In this document: positions 1 through 11,537 of the stretch, piece after piece
How positions within the stretch are numbered: position 1 is the first letter of the stretch
Layout of the letters: each line of letters opens with the position of its first letter
NCBI RefSeq assembly: GCF_024679245.1
Contig: NC_090179.1
Span: 1,275,501 to 1,339,500 of the forward strand
Reading direction: 5' to 3'
Origin: Pseudorasbora parva
Taxonomy: Eukaryota; Chordata; Actinopteri; Cypriniformes; Gobionidae
DNA: 64,000 nt
Notes under the pieces: model-generated
What the model was told of the DNA's origin: nothing
Seen by the model: the letters and a program-made list of their open reading frames with translations, nothing else
Database searches by the model: none
Position numbers and translations under genes: made by a program

Positions 1-640
1 TTAGATCATCTCAAACTCATCACAAAACACACTTAAACACACACTGGCATCAGCTCGTCGTGTAGGAGAAACCATCAATATGTCACTCCAGCCAGTGTTG
101 CACTTGTTTAACTTTAGTGAGTGTGTAGTGTCGCTGTTTGAGCATAATCAACATCTGCAAAGTTACGACGCTCACAGTTCAAAGCGGAGGGAGATATTTT
201 CTTTTACAGAAATCCCTTTTTAAGAACTACAACTACAATGCTGTTTTTATTTAACAAGGTTCGGGAGGAGCTCGTTCAGATAATTGACACAGGTGGAGAG
301 TACTCAGCTAATCAACAAAAGAGGTGTATATATACGCAGCTTTCTTACCTCCATTTTGTTGACAGTTTATCAGCATCCCTCCACATTTTGCTCTTTTTAG
401 TTCCAAATCACTACTTACATACAGGGGGGGTACTCTGGGTTCATGTCGAAAGTCCGAGCTCGAAGCCCTCCCCCCGGACAGCACACCAAATACGCATTTA
501 AATTTGCTCTCTATAAATTATATGTAAGTGTGAACTCGTGAAACGGCTGGTAGAGACTATAACGAGCTTCTTCACGGGGCAGTGACATCACTAACCCTAA
601 TTTGCATAACCCCACCCGGGAACATGTGGAGAAGAGGAAG
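1..640. other. schip1 upstream intron, no gene seen
   Basis: No exon with convincing splice signals or a recognisable protein was found here. The one open frame of 87 codons at 238-501 has no recognisable domain and no splice context. By position this is intron sequence of schip1, whose three final coding exons begin at 16026. Confidence 0.5.
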
Positions 641-2800
641 AGTTGCTGTAGTCGAGCACATTTGGGAGTCGCTCAAGCTGTCGTCCATCTTTCACATTTA
701 TTGATACAGTATGAACACAAACGCAATAGCATGTCATAAAGCGAGATGACAACAGAAGTTATAACCGTAATTAAACTAAACTATCCCTGTTCTCTCTTCA
801 TCAGCAGATATTATAACCGTAATTAAACTAAACTATCCCTGTTCTCTCTTCATCAGCAGATATTATAACCGTAATTAAACTAAACTATCCCTGTTCTCTC
901 TTCATCAGCAGATATTATAACCGTAATTAAACTGAACTATCCCTGTTCTCTCTTCATCAGCAGATATTATAACCGTAATTAAACTAAACTATCCCTGTTC
1001 TCTCCTCATCGGCAGATATTATAACCGTAATTAAACAAAACTATCCCTGTTCTCTCTTCATCAGCAGATATTATAACCGTAATTAAACTAAACTATCCCT
1101 GTTCTCTCTTCATCAGCAGATATTATAACCGTAATTAAACTAAACTATCCCTGTTCTCTCTTCATCAGCAGATATTATAACCGTAATTAAACTAAACTAT
1201 CCCTGTTCCCTCTTCATCAGCAGATATTATAACCGTAATTAAACTAAACTATCCCTGTTCTCTCTTCATCAGCAGATATTATAACCGTAATTAAACTAAA
1301 CTATCCCTGTTCTCTCTTCATCAGCAGATATTATAACCGTAATTAAACTAAACTATCCCTGTTCTCTCTTCATCAGCAGATATTATAACCGTAATTAAAC
1401 TAAACTATCCCTGTTCTCTCTTCATCAGCAGATATTATAACCGTAATTAAACTAAACTATCCCTGTTCTCTCTTCATCAGCAGATATTATAACCGTAATT
1501 AAACTAAACTATCCCTGTTCTCTCTTCATCAGCAGATATTATAACCGTAATTAAACTAAACTATCCCTGTTCCCTCTTCATCAGCAGATATTATAACCGT
1601 AATTAAACTAAACTATCCCTGTTCTCTCTTCATCAGCAGATATTATAACCGTAATTAAACTAAACTATCCCTGTTCTCTCTTCATCAGCAGATATTATAA
1701 CCGTAATTAAACTAAACTATCCCTGTTCACTCTTCATCAGCAGATATTATAACCGTAATTAAACTAAACTATCCCTGTTCTCTCTTCATCGGCAGATATT
1801 ATAACCGTAATTAAACTAAACTATCCCTGTTCTCTCTTCATCAGCAGATATTATAACCGTAATTAAACTAAACTATCCCTGTTCTCTCTTCATCAGCAGA
1901 TATTATAACCGTAATTAAACTAAACTATCCCTGTTCTCTCTTCATCAGCAGATATTATAACCGTAATTAAACTAAACTATCCCTGTTCTCTCGTCATCGG
2001 CTGATATTATAACCGTAATTAAACTAAACTATCCCTGTTCTCTCTTCATCGGCAGATATTATAACCGTAATTAAACTAAACTATCCCTGTTCTCTCTTCA
2101 TCGGCAGATATTATAACCGTAATTAAACTGAACTATCCCTGTTCTCTCTTCATCAGCAGATATTATAACCGTAATTAAACTAAACTATCCCTGTTCTCTC
2201 TTCATCAGCAGATATTATAACCGTAATTAAACTAAACTATCCCTGTTCTCTCTTCATCAGCAGATATTATAACCGTAATTAAACTAAACTATCCCTGTTC
2301 TCTCTTCATCAGCAGATATTATAACCGTAATTAAACTAAACTATCCCTGTTCTCTCTTCATCTGCAGATATTATAACTGTAATTAAACTAAACTATCCCT
2401 GTTCTCTCTTCATCAGCAGATATTATAACCGCAATTAAACTAAACTATCCCTGTTCTCTCTTCATCAGCAGATATTATAACCATAATTAAACTAAACTAT
2501 CCCTGTTCTCTCTTCATCAGCAGATATTCTCTGACTCATCTCACAACAGTTTATAGATTATCATTATAGATTATTCAGTGTAAATAATCTATAATAATCT
2601 GTGTGAGGTAATCGGAGCTGCTAACATGAGCTCCTAAAGCTCCGCCCTCTTCCTGAAAGGGGTGGGGAGCAGTAGTTAATTTGCATTTAAAGGGACACAC
2701 ACAAAAATGGCACATTTTTGCTTACCCTCAAAAAATGATTTTTGTGAAAGGAAGTGTTAAGTGTAAATTCGAATGTAAATTTCATCATCAGCATCATATG
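640..2800. repeat. Dispersed repeat split by a minisatellite
   Basis: Segments 650-755 and about 2680-2730 match, in the same order, a continuous stretch at about 54558-54705: the part from GCACATTTGGGAGTCGCT to GCGAGATGAC, and the part around ATTTGCATTTAAAGGGACAC. In the 54.5 kb copy the two parts are nearly adjacent. Here about 1.9 kb lies between them, mostly the 52-bp tandem array. The array therefore sits inside a dispersed, probably transposon-derived, element. The family is not identified. Confidence 0.6.
759..2528. repeat. 52-bp minisatellite, about 34 copies
   Basis: A 52-bp unit beginning TATTATAACCGTAATTAAAC and ending TTCATCAGCAGA repeats about 34 times head to tail. Units differ by rare point changes, such as TCAGCAG/TCGGCAG and TTCTCTC/TTCCCTC. 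Near-identity implies recent expansion or homogenisation. Stop codons occur in the unit and no coding role is apparent. Confidence 0.97.
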
Positions 2801-3422
2801 TGCATATTATACTCTAGCCTAAATGGAGCTTCATCTAACAGCTTCATGTTCATGCCAGAACCAAAGGCCCAAAGACAGCAGGAGAACCTGATTTTATCAT
2901 ATGAAATATGCCCTCGCACACACCTCTACTGAAGCTTTTGAGAGAAGCTCTTCAACCACTTTTGGTTTGTCTAAGTCTATGTCGCAAAGCAGTGTCACGG
3001 TAATGAAAAGGGAAATAACTAAAGGGAAATTAATGTTGCCAAATCCATCAGTAATGAGACCAAATTGATTTCAGCTCTACTGAGGACAATAGTGTCATTA
3101 TTCAGATTACTTCAAGTGTTCTGTCTTACATTGCCATTAATTATCACTGGGGGGTTTTCAGTCCATTTAAAATGTTCAAATGGACTGTATACCTGAATAA
3201 GTTGCCAAAACTCAACAAAAAAATAAACAAATTGGTAATCAGTTACATTTAAGCAATGTAAGTTTCAGTTAAGCAATGTAAGTTTCAGTTAAGCAATGTA
3301 AGGTTTAAGCAAAAATTTGTATTTTGTACTCATGCATTTTAATTGCTTCTTAACCTGAATATGTGAGTAAGCTAATTTATACATTTAACTTACCATACCA
3401 CTAAATTACCATGTAATCTCAA
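2529..3422. other. Intron between minisatellite and LINE
   Basis: AT-rich sequence without a supported gene. A short tandem array at about 3251-3310 holds three copies of a 20-bp unit, TAAGCAATGTAAGTTTCAGT, the last one diverged. The 83-codon frame at 2681-2932 lies partly in the dispersed repeat and shows no domain. Confidence 0.5.
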
Positions 3423-3679
3423 TTATTATTTTATTTTTTATTATTATTAAAGAAAAGCACATATACATCTCAAGGCACAGTATATACATCAAATTGTTGC
3501 AGAGTTGTGTGTAGAATTACTCCATAAAACATGCATAATAAAGGCTCACATATAAATGAAAGTATAATCACTATTATATACTGTATGTATATAGACATCT
3601 GAAAGCAACAACAACAAAAAAAACAACCTTTACCCAGATTCTTTCTCCTTAAAGTAATCTAAAAATGGGCTCCAAGATC

Positions 3680-6624
3680 TTAAGAAAAGATCGGCTTCAT
3701 TCTCACTCCGAATTTAATTTTTTCAAGTTTGAGGGCAAAAAGTAGGTCAAAAACCCACTGACGGTAGGTTGGAGGAGATGGCAGTTTCCAGTTGATTAGA
3801 ATAAGTCGTCTAGCTAGCAGTGTGCAAAGTGCAATATTATCCATCTCTAAGGCTGTCAGTTTGATACCCTCCGGAAGAACCCCAAATAAAGCTATCAACG
3901 GGTTGGGGTCAATTGCTGTGGTAAAAATGTCTGAGAAACAACTAAATATTTGTCCCCAAAACCTTAATAGCTTAGGACAGGACCAAAAAGAGTGAAACAA
4001 AGTGGCTGGCTCCACAACACAGCGTGGACAGGTGGGGTCTACGTCAGGAAATATCTTGTTGAGTTGCACCCTAGACCAGTGAATACGATGCACTACCTTA
4101 AACTGAATAAGTCTATGTCTAGAATTAATTGAAGAAGAATGTATCCTTTTAAGGATAGTGTCCCAGGTTTCATCTTCTAATGTAATACCCAAGTCCTCCT
4201 CCCAAAGAGATTTCAATGACCTACCAGATGGGGTTAGATTTTTATTTATTATACTATAAATCTTTGAAATGGCACCCTTTATACATTTATGTTGGTCTAA
4301 AATACATTCCAATATACCACTAGGAGGGGCGGAGGGGAACTCTGGAAGATGTTTACGAGCAAAGCTTCGAACTTGAAAATACCGGAATAAATGTGAATTT
4401 GACAAAGAAAATTTGTTTTTAAGTTGGTCAAAAGAAGCAAAAACATTATCTATGTATAGCTGATCAATTGTAACTAGACCTTGTGATTTCCAAATATTGA
4501 AAGCTCCATCGAAAAGTGAGGGTGCAAAGGAAACGTTACTGGCAATGGGTGCCGCTGAGGAAAGATCTTTAAGCTCTAGAACTCTGCGAAACTGAGTCCA
4601 AATCCTCAGAGAATGCTTAACAACTGAATTCTTAATCAGGATATTATGGGCAGGAGGAATAGAGGAACAGAGCAAAGATGTCAGTGTGACTGGGGAACAA
4701 CCTACAGCCTCTATTTGCACCCAGAGCGGCTTAGACAATTGTAAATCATGTTGTAACCAGTACAGTAAGTTTCTAAAGTTAGCTGCCCAGTAGTACGTTT
4801 GAAAGTTAGGCAAAGCTAAACCTCCCACCTCCTTTGGCTTAACAAGGTGTTTTACAGTAATTCGCCTTGGCTTGTTATTCCAAATGAATGAGGAGATAGT
4901 CTTTTCCAGACAGGAAAAAAATGACTTGGGAATAAATATGGGCAAACATTGAAACAAATATAAAAATTTGGGAAGAATGTTCATCTTAACTGCATTTACC
5001 CTTCCTATCAGTGAGAGAGGAAGGGGTTTCCATGATAAAAACAATGATTTTGTCAAATCAATTAAAGGACTAAAATTTGTTTTAAACAAGTCAGTGTGTT
5101 TACGCGTCACTTGAACACCTAAGTACCTAAATTTGTTATTAACAACTCTAAATTGGAAATTTGAATATGAGATACTTAAGGCAGCAGAATTAACAGGGAA
5201 TAATTCGCTCTTGGATAAATTCAGTTTATAACCTGAAAAAGTACTAAATGAATCCAATATTAAAAGCACTTGAGGGATTGAGGTTAGGGGATTGGATATA
5301 AATAAAATAAGATCATCAGCATATAAAGAAACCTTCTGTTCTAGACCAGCACGAAAAATACCGTGCACCTCCGAGTCAGCACGCAATGCAATTGCCCGGG
5401 GTTCAATGGCAATAGCAAATAGGAGGGGGGAAAGGGGACAACCTTGCCTTGTGCCCCGACACAGTGGAAAAGAATCTGAGACAATATTGTTTGAGCGTAC
5501 AGATGCTTTGGGAGTGGCATAAAGAAGTCTTATCCAAGAAATGAATTTTAAACCAAATCCAAACCTCTCCAAAACATTTATAAGATAGTCCCACTCGATT
5601 CGGTCAAATGCTTTTTCAGCATCTAGTGAGACCACAACCTCAGCACTATTAGAATGAGGTGAATACAAAACATCAAGAAGACGCCTAATATTAAAAAAAG
5701 AGTGTCTGTTTCTAACAAAACCGGTTTGATCAGGTGAAATTACTTTATGAAGAGTTTTTTCAAGCCGTATAGATAATATTTTAGCTAGTATCTTGTAGTC
5801 ACAATTTAAAAGTGAAATGGGACGATACGAGCAACAATCTAGGGGGGTTTATCTTTCTTAAGAATTAATGAAATGGTGGCTTGATAGAAGGTTGGGGGTA
5901 ACTTAGAACTTTGAAGACTCTCTTGAAAAACCAAAAGCAACACAGGGCATAACAATTTAGAGAATACCTTGTAAAAGTCAGATGGGAAACCATCAGGACC
6001 CGGAGCCTTGTCTGTTTTCAAGGAAACAATTGCATCCGCTACTTCTTCAATTTGAATATCTGCATCTAAACAATCACACAGAGTCTTTTCTATAGTAGGG
6101 AAATTTAATTTATCTAAAAAGGTATTCATTAATGATGCATCACGAGGAGATTCAGAGGTGTACAAATTTATATAGTATTGTTTAAATTGAGAATTAATTT
6201 CTTCATAATCAGTAGTGATAGTTCCTGATGGTAACTTGAGTTGGGGTATTAAGCGTGACGTCTGCGATTTACGAATATGATAAGCTAATAATTTACCTGT
6301 CTTGTCACCAAACTCATAGACCCTATGTTGAGCTCGTAAAAGTAAATTCTCAGCCTCTTCAGCTGTTAACAAATTATATTTTGTTTGCAGAATCTGACGT
6401 TCTTTATATAGGTTTGGAGAGGGATTAAGTGAATACTGAGAGTCAATAGTTGTTATTGAACTAGATAATTCCTCTAGCTGTCTCTTTCGCTCTCTATTTT
6501 TATAAGATGAATATGAAATTATTAGGCCACGCAGATAGCATTTTAAGGTCTCCCAAATTGTAGAATAAGCCATACCCTGAGTACTATCAAGTTCAAGAAA
6601 AGAAGATATATTTGAGGAGATCAA
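3680..6624 (-). pseudogene. LINE ORF2 reverse transcriptase region, frameshifted
   Basis: Segment 6624-5839 holds the start of the RT: DKAPGPDGFPSDFYK, then the LILKKDK motif. The frame changes near the homopolymer G-run at 5841-5846. Segment 5668-3680 then carries the palm motifs (SLDAEKAFDRIEW, RGTRQGCPLSPLLF, YADDLILF) and a long C-terminal region ending near residue 662, with a Cys/His cluster (CPRCVVEPATLFHSFWSCP). These are canonical non-LTR reverse transcriptase features. The frameshift and the upstream stop make this copy non-functional as read. The catalytic YADD is intact. Confidence 0.88.
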
Positions 6625-7434
6625 ATTTACAAATTCTTTGTCATGTAATAGACAAGGGTTAAAGGACCATTGGTGCTTCTTCGGAGGTGCTTTCGGAAAG
6701 TTCAGTTTCAGAACAGCTGGTGCGTGATCAGATATTACTATGCTTTCATACGAGCAATCCTGCAGGTGAGGAAGAAGTTTGTTATCTAGGAAGAAATAAT
6801 CGATTCGTGAGTATGACTGATGTACGTGAGAAAAAAATCAATATTTCTTTGTGGAAGGGTTTAAGAAGCGAAATGCATCACAAACACCATAGTTATGCAG
6901 AAAAGATTGAATAATCCCCGCACATTTTGAAAGAGATACAACTTTTTTTGAGGACCTATCAAGTTGTGGACACATAACACAATTAAAATCTCCGCCAAGG
7001 ATTAATGAGTGAGAATGAAGGTCGGGTATACATGCCAAAAAAGAGGAGATGAAATTAGCATCGTCGTAATTAGGAGCATAAACATTAGCAAGAATTAGGG
7101 GGGTTGAGAATAAAGTTCCCATTACAACGACATATCTGCCCTTATGGTCTGCAATTACTTGTGACATGACAAATGGAATAGATTTATGTACAAGAATGGC
7201 ACAGCCCCTAGACTTGAACTGGAAATGTGAATGATAAACTTGACCCACCCAGTCTTTTTTCAGTCTAAAATGGTCAGAAGTACAGAGGTGAGTTTCTTGA
7301 AGAAATGCAAAACTGGCTTTAAGTTTTCTAAGATGAATCAAAATCTTATTACGTTTAACTGGATTATTCAAACCTTTACAGTTCCAGCTAACCCATCTCA
7401 CCAACCCATCCTCATTAGTCCTACCGCCCAACAT
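6625..7434 (-). pseudogene. LINE ORF2 endonuclease domain, one stop
   Basis: This is the N-terminal part of ORF2. It contains SWNCKGLNNPVKRNK (catalytic Asn region), LQETHL (catalytic Glu), NVYAPN, GGDFNCV and, beyond the stop, SRIDYFF and SDHAP. These are the core motifs of the apurinic/apyrimidinic-type endonuclease that nicks target DNA for target-primed reverse transcription. A TGA at about 6835-6837 interrupts the frame after residue 198. The same frame then continues into the segment starting at 6624, so the break is a single nonsense change. Confidence 0.88.
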
Positions 7435-7938
7435 TTAAGGTGAGTGAGGAGAAAAAAGAAGGAAAAAAAAGGAGAAAGACCAAATATGTATTTACGAAAC
7501 CCAAATAGTTATACAAGGAATAGCACATACAGAAAAACATGAAAATATCCTTGGCCCAATATTGTGCTCTTGAGATGGACAAAAAGATTGCGAACACGTT
7601 AACACACAACACGAACCCAAGCGCGAAAACCAGCCCCCCACCCTCACTACAACGCCCCACCACGCGCTCTTGACTTAAGCTAACACTCCCCCAACTCGAG
7701 TGTACGCTCCCCTGAGGAAACACCCTAATGTGCGTGCGAGATATTGTGACTCACCTCGGACGCATCTCCACAAACGAATAATGATAGGCTACAGCGAATA
7801 CAATAAAGAAATGATATTTTAGTAAATAATAATAATACTAATATATTCTAAAGATTATACCCCCTAAATGAATGAAGAGCTTTCAATAGTAGACGAACCA
7901 TAGAAAATGAAACACAACTTCCAGTACGTTGCACCAAT

Positions 7939-8802
7939 TCACACAGGCAATAAATGCTTTTTCACAAAATCCATTGCTGCGGCTGGAGTGTCAAACATTT
8001 GTTCAGCGCCGTTCTTTGTGATTCTGAAGCCGGTGAGACCTTTTAGACCGTACTTAACATCTGGCATGGACCTCAGTAGACGTTTCACCTCATAGTACGC
8101 AGCCCGTTTCTTGGCAATCTCAGGTGGGAAGTCCGGGAATATGAACACAGTTTTATCTCTGAACTTAAGCTGCCCACTGCGGGTCGCCTTTCGCCAAATA
8201 TCCTCCTTTACATCGTAGCGATGGAAGCAAATCACGAAGGCTCGCGGACGGCCACCCTCTAAAGGTTTCGGAGCAAGTGTGCGATGAGCGCGAGCAAGTA
8301 GTGGAGGTTCAGATAGACCAAATATCTCCGCCAGGGCATCAGCCACGAACTTCGTTGGTTGTGGTCCCTCCAAACCTTCCGGAATTCCCACTAAGCGAAG
8401 ATTGGATCTGCGGGAACGACACTCTAAATCAATGCACTTAGCTTGCAGCGAAGCGATCTCTTTCTGAAGAGAAACGACAGTAGGCTCGAGCGATTGAAGA
8501 CTGGTCGTCCATTCTGAGGTAGCGGTCTCTAGGCTTGTTAAGCGCTCGTTCTGTGTTTTGATGTCTTCTTTCAGAGATGAAAATGTGTTGTGCATTTCTT
8601 CGCGTACCAGGGAAATTTCGCCTCGAATTTCAGCCGTGTGCGCGTCGAATTTTGCGTGGATTCCGCTTTCAAGTCTACTTATGGCAGCCATAATATCAGC
8701 ACTGTCAGGCGAGGAAAGTTCATCACTCTTGGATGTTTCCAAAGATGAGCTGCCGGCAATAGCTGAATCGGCCTTCTTTTGTCTTTGGGCTTTTGAAGAC
8801 AT
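7939..8802 (-). CDS. LINE ORF1 protein (Transposase_22-like)
   Basis: This 287-codon open frame starts MSSKAQRQKK. A heptad-rich coiled coil covers roughly residues 40-135, including two stretches rich in Leu/Glu/Lys. An RRM-like segment follows at about 140-235, with the conserved SRRSNLRLVGIPEG motif, and then a C-terminal domain around FPDFPPEIAKKRAAYYEVK. That order is typical of L1 ORF1p, an RNA-binding chaperone that trimerises on element RNA. The frame is uninterrupted and lies about 500 bp upstream of ORF2 on the same strand. It is a transposon gene, not a host gene. Confidence 0.9.
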   Translation of the reverse strand: MSSKAQRQKKADSAIAGSSSLETSKSDELSSPDSADIMAAISRLESGIHAKFDAHTAEIRGEISLVREEMHNTFSSLKEDIKTQNERLTSLETATSEWTTSLQSLEPTVVSLQKEIASLQAKCIDLECRSRRSNLRLVGIPEGLEGPQPTKFVADALAEIFGLSEPPLLARAHRTLAPKPLEGGRPRAFVICFHRYDVKEDIWRKATRSGQLKFRDKTVFIFPDFPPEIAKKRAAYYEVKRLLRSMPDVKYGLKGLTGFRITKNGAEQMFDTPAAAMDFVKKHLLPV

Positions 8803-9069
8803 CGTTAGAACTCACTGTAATAACGCTGTGTCAAGTATTAAATCAAAATATAAAGCGCGGTTTGCGGAGCTTCCGACTTATGCGACCTCACATGGCTGAC
8901 GTAAAACCGGAACCCCTCATTATTATTTTTTAAATGTAGTGGAAACTTGGGTAGTTTTAACTAGCCAATTCAATAAATGCTATTTTGCTGATTGGTTACA
9001 CAATGGTTTGATAGCATAAGCAAAGCAATTACTGAATGAGGACAGCAACATAATTATTATTATTATTTT

Positions 9070-9540
9070 ACCTTACATTCATTGAAAGTCTTTGGGATGT
9101 GCTGGAGGAGACTTTACACAAGATCTGGACCAAAAATTGATGCACCTTTTGATGAAAATAAATGCTGTGATTTTGGTCCAGGTCAAGAGTCCAGCGCTTT
9201 GTAAAGTCTCCTCCAGCACATCCCAAAGACTTTCAATGAATGTAAGGCCTGGCTCAGAGGTGCCGATTCATGTGTGAAAATGGTCCTTAATGCTCCTCAC
9301 AACCATTTTTTCCTAGTCTGATGAATCTGGACATCCTGGAATATTGTCATGATGTGTCTTCCTACATTTGTTTAAGAAATGAAAAGCCACACACTCCATC
9401 AATAAGGGTTTGAAGAACTGTTGCCAAACATATAACATGCTAGAGACATAAGAATCACTGAAGTAAGGATCCACTCATTGACCCTTAAGCATTTACCTAT
9501 TTAAATCCAAACTTTTATTTGGCTGGGCAGTGTAAATCTG
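9070..9540. repeat. Dispersed foldback repeat
   Basis: About 43 bp at 9076-9120 (ATTCATTGAAAGTCTTTGGG onward) recur inverted at about 9200-9243, giving a hairpin with a roughly 80-bp loop. The adjoining sequence, with GCCGATTCATGTGTGAAAAT, recurs at 11103-11210. The family is not identified; it looks like a remnant of a non-autonomous DNA element. Confidence 0.7.
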
Positions 9541-10417
9541 TTCTCAAACTAAACTCATGCTCCACTCGTCACATGATGGAAACCCTACAAAACAACCAAA
9601 CATTACAGAACCTCTTCTAAAGTAGCACAACAATACATTAAACACTACTAAATCTCCCACTTAACAACCTTGCACAAAAACACATTATATAACACTAAAT
9701 TGTAATAGCCAAGTTTCAGATAAATTTAGGTTTGTCTAAACTAAAAGAAACAAGTTCAAAAACCAAAGAAACCGTTCAGATTACTTAAATATGTTGGTTT
9801 TGAGAACTCAAAAGGAAGAGAAAGTTGTAAATACTCATGAAAGTTTGTTTGATTGAACTGATTTGTTTAATTTAAGTTGGCTCTACTCAATCCAATTAAT
9901 TATTTTGAGCATTAGGGTTTACAGTGTATGGTTATTTAATCAGGTTAACATTCAAGCTCAATTATCCAATTATCAAATGCTATCTAACAAGAACACTTTT
10001 ACAAAAACTTAGCTCTGTAAAGGCTCTTCTAGGAGATGGTTTAGTTTCACCCGTTCTGTAACAGGTGACCACTGATGGCAAGCGTTACGTATAACAAAGC
10101 CAGGCAAAGATGCTCAAACCGGTGCCCAGCTTTTAGCTACGGTTTCCGGTGCACACCGGGGTTTGAGATGCGTTTTCTTTTGTTGGGTGTGTCCAATATG
10201 TCAGCCCAATCAGCAGAAACATGTATATAAACCACGCGGTGTTAAAGAGACATAATATACAATACATATTTAGATATTTTACTATTGTATTGTGGAGTGA
10301 CACTTTCATAAACTTTTCTATACTCCTCTGCTTATACTGTATAATTGTAAATATTACAATATCACAGCACAACAGTGATCAGCAATAAGGACTCACTAAA
10401 TCAATACAATCCATACT
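9541..10417. other. Intron with TE-like remnants, no gene
   Basis: No exon was recognised. The stretch to about 9935 ends in GGGTTTACAGTGT, which resembles an end of the TTTACAGT-type DNA elements seen elsewhere in the window. A 79-codon frame at 10133-10372 has no domain. Confidence 0.4.
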
Positions 10418-10803
10418 CACAAAAATGCTCTTCTTACTTAGTATTTTTGTCTTGTTTCTAGTCCAAACATCTAAAAATTCTTAAAACAAGAAGTATTTAC
10501 TAGACGAGCAAAAGTAACTGTCTTGTTTTGGGAAAAAATACTCCAAATTAAGAGAGTTTGTGGTTAAAATAAGATAAATAATCTGCCATTTCAAAAAGAA
10601 AACTAGATTATTTTTCTCACCCCATTGGCAGAATATTTTTCTTATTTTAAGCAAACACTCTCTTCATTTTGAGTTATTTTCCCCAAAACAAGACAATGAT
10701 TTTTACCTGTCTAGTAAATGTTTCTTAATGTAAGAATATTTAGATATTTTGACTAGAAACAAGACAAAAATACTAATAAAGAAAAGCATGTTTTGCACTG
10801 CAC
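10418..10803. mobile_element. Palindromic MITE, copy 1
   Basis: The first copy of a family that recurs about 12 times in the window. The left arm reads AAAATGCTCTTCTTACTTAG, TTGTCTTGTTTCTAGTC and so on to CTGCC. The right arm is its near reverse complement and ends GCATGTTTTGCACTG. The centre contains CCCCATTGGCAGA. Such long-arm foldback elements are non-autonomous DNA transposons (MITEs). The superfamily is not assigned because I could not fix target duplications. Confidence 0.85.
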
Positions 10804-11099
10804 AATAAAATAATAAGGTCATATAGATCATATCTATCATATCACGGAGGTGAGTAGATTATCCTTCACCTGAAATCTTTTTTTCGTTTCATCCTGAAAT
10901 GCGAAGCAAATGTTGGATTACAATAATTAGGAAGCATAGTTTCCACAAACCCCTTCACTCGATTGGGATGTCCTCTTTTATTCTGGATAGCAATGACAGA
11001 GAGTGTAACATTGAGCGTGTTTTGCAGCATTAAACACATATTTATACCACGAGGGCTTAATTACACACTAATGCTGCATCACAATTCACCTACTTATAC

Positions 11100-11212
11100 A
11101 CTTCCAGCACATCCCAAAGACTTTCAATGAATGTAAGGTCTGGACTCAGAGCTGCCGATTCATGTGTGAAAATGGTCCTTAATGCTCTCTCACAAGTTTT
11201 CACCACACAGGT
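11100..11212. repeat. Partial second copy of the 9.1-kb foldback repeat
   Basis: The sequence CCAGCACATCCCAAAGACTT and what follows match 9215-9320 in the same orientation with a few changes. Confidence 0.7.
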
Positions 11213-11537
11213 GAAATATAATGTGGACAGCACTGAATAAATATATTTTTGTCATAAAAAAGCTAAACACTGATAGTTGGTCACTCAAACCCCTTTATCT
11301 AAACCTCTCTACTTAACCGCCGGACTCACACATCTGTCATGTTTGTATTTTTTTTAACACTTTTTATCCACATATGTAGTTCTAATCGAATCTTCATCCA
11401 ATTCGTCGCAATTGGTTGTGGGTAATATCAGCCGTTAGAGTCTGTCGATCCACACTTCAGATTCTGACCAGAAATAGTAAACCATCGGGGTATCTTTGGC
11501 ATACTCTTTTCCAGTGTTGTAGTTGAGACTAGCTCAT

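Larger units (their letters stand above)
3423..8930 (-). mobile_element. L1/Tx1-type LINE, nearly full length
   Basis: Read on the minus strand, this has a short 5' leader, ORF1 (8802-7939), ORF2 (7434-3680) and an A-rich 3' tail (T/A-rich on + at 3423-3452). ORF2 carries an apurinic-type endonuclease, a reverse transcriptase with a YADD core and a Cys-rich C-terminal part. Only two breaks are evident: an in-frame TGA at about 6835-6837 and a frame change near the G-run at 5841-5846. An ORF1 with coiled coil plus RNA-binding fold and an ORF2 with AP endonuclease place it in the L1/Tx1 group. So few lesions suggest a young copy. It lies inside schip1's intron in the antisense direction. Confidence 0.9.

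Noticed and set aside
7939..8802. Host coiled-coil gene
   Set aside because: The RRM-like and C-terminal motifs and position upstream of an AP endonuclease/RT frame mark it as LINE ORF1.
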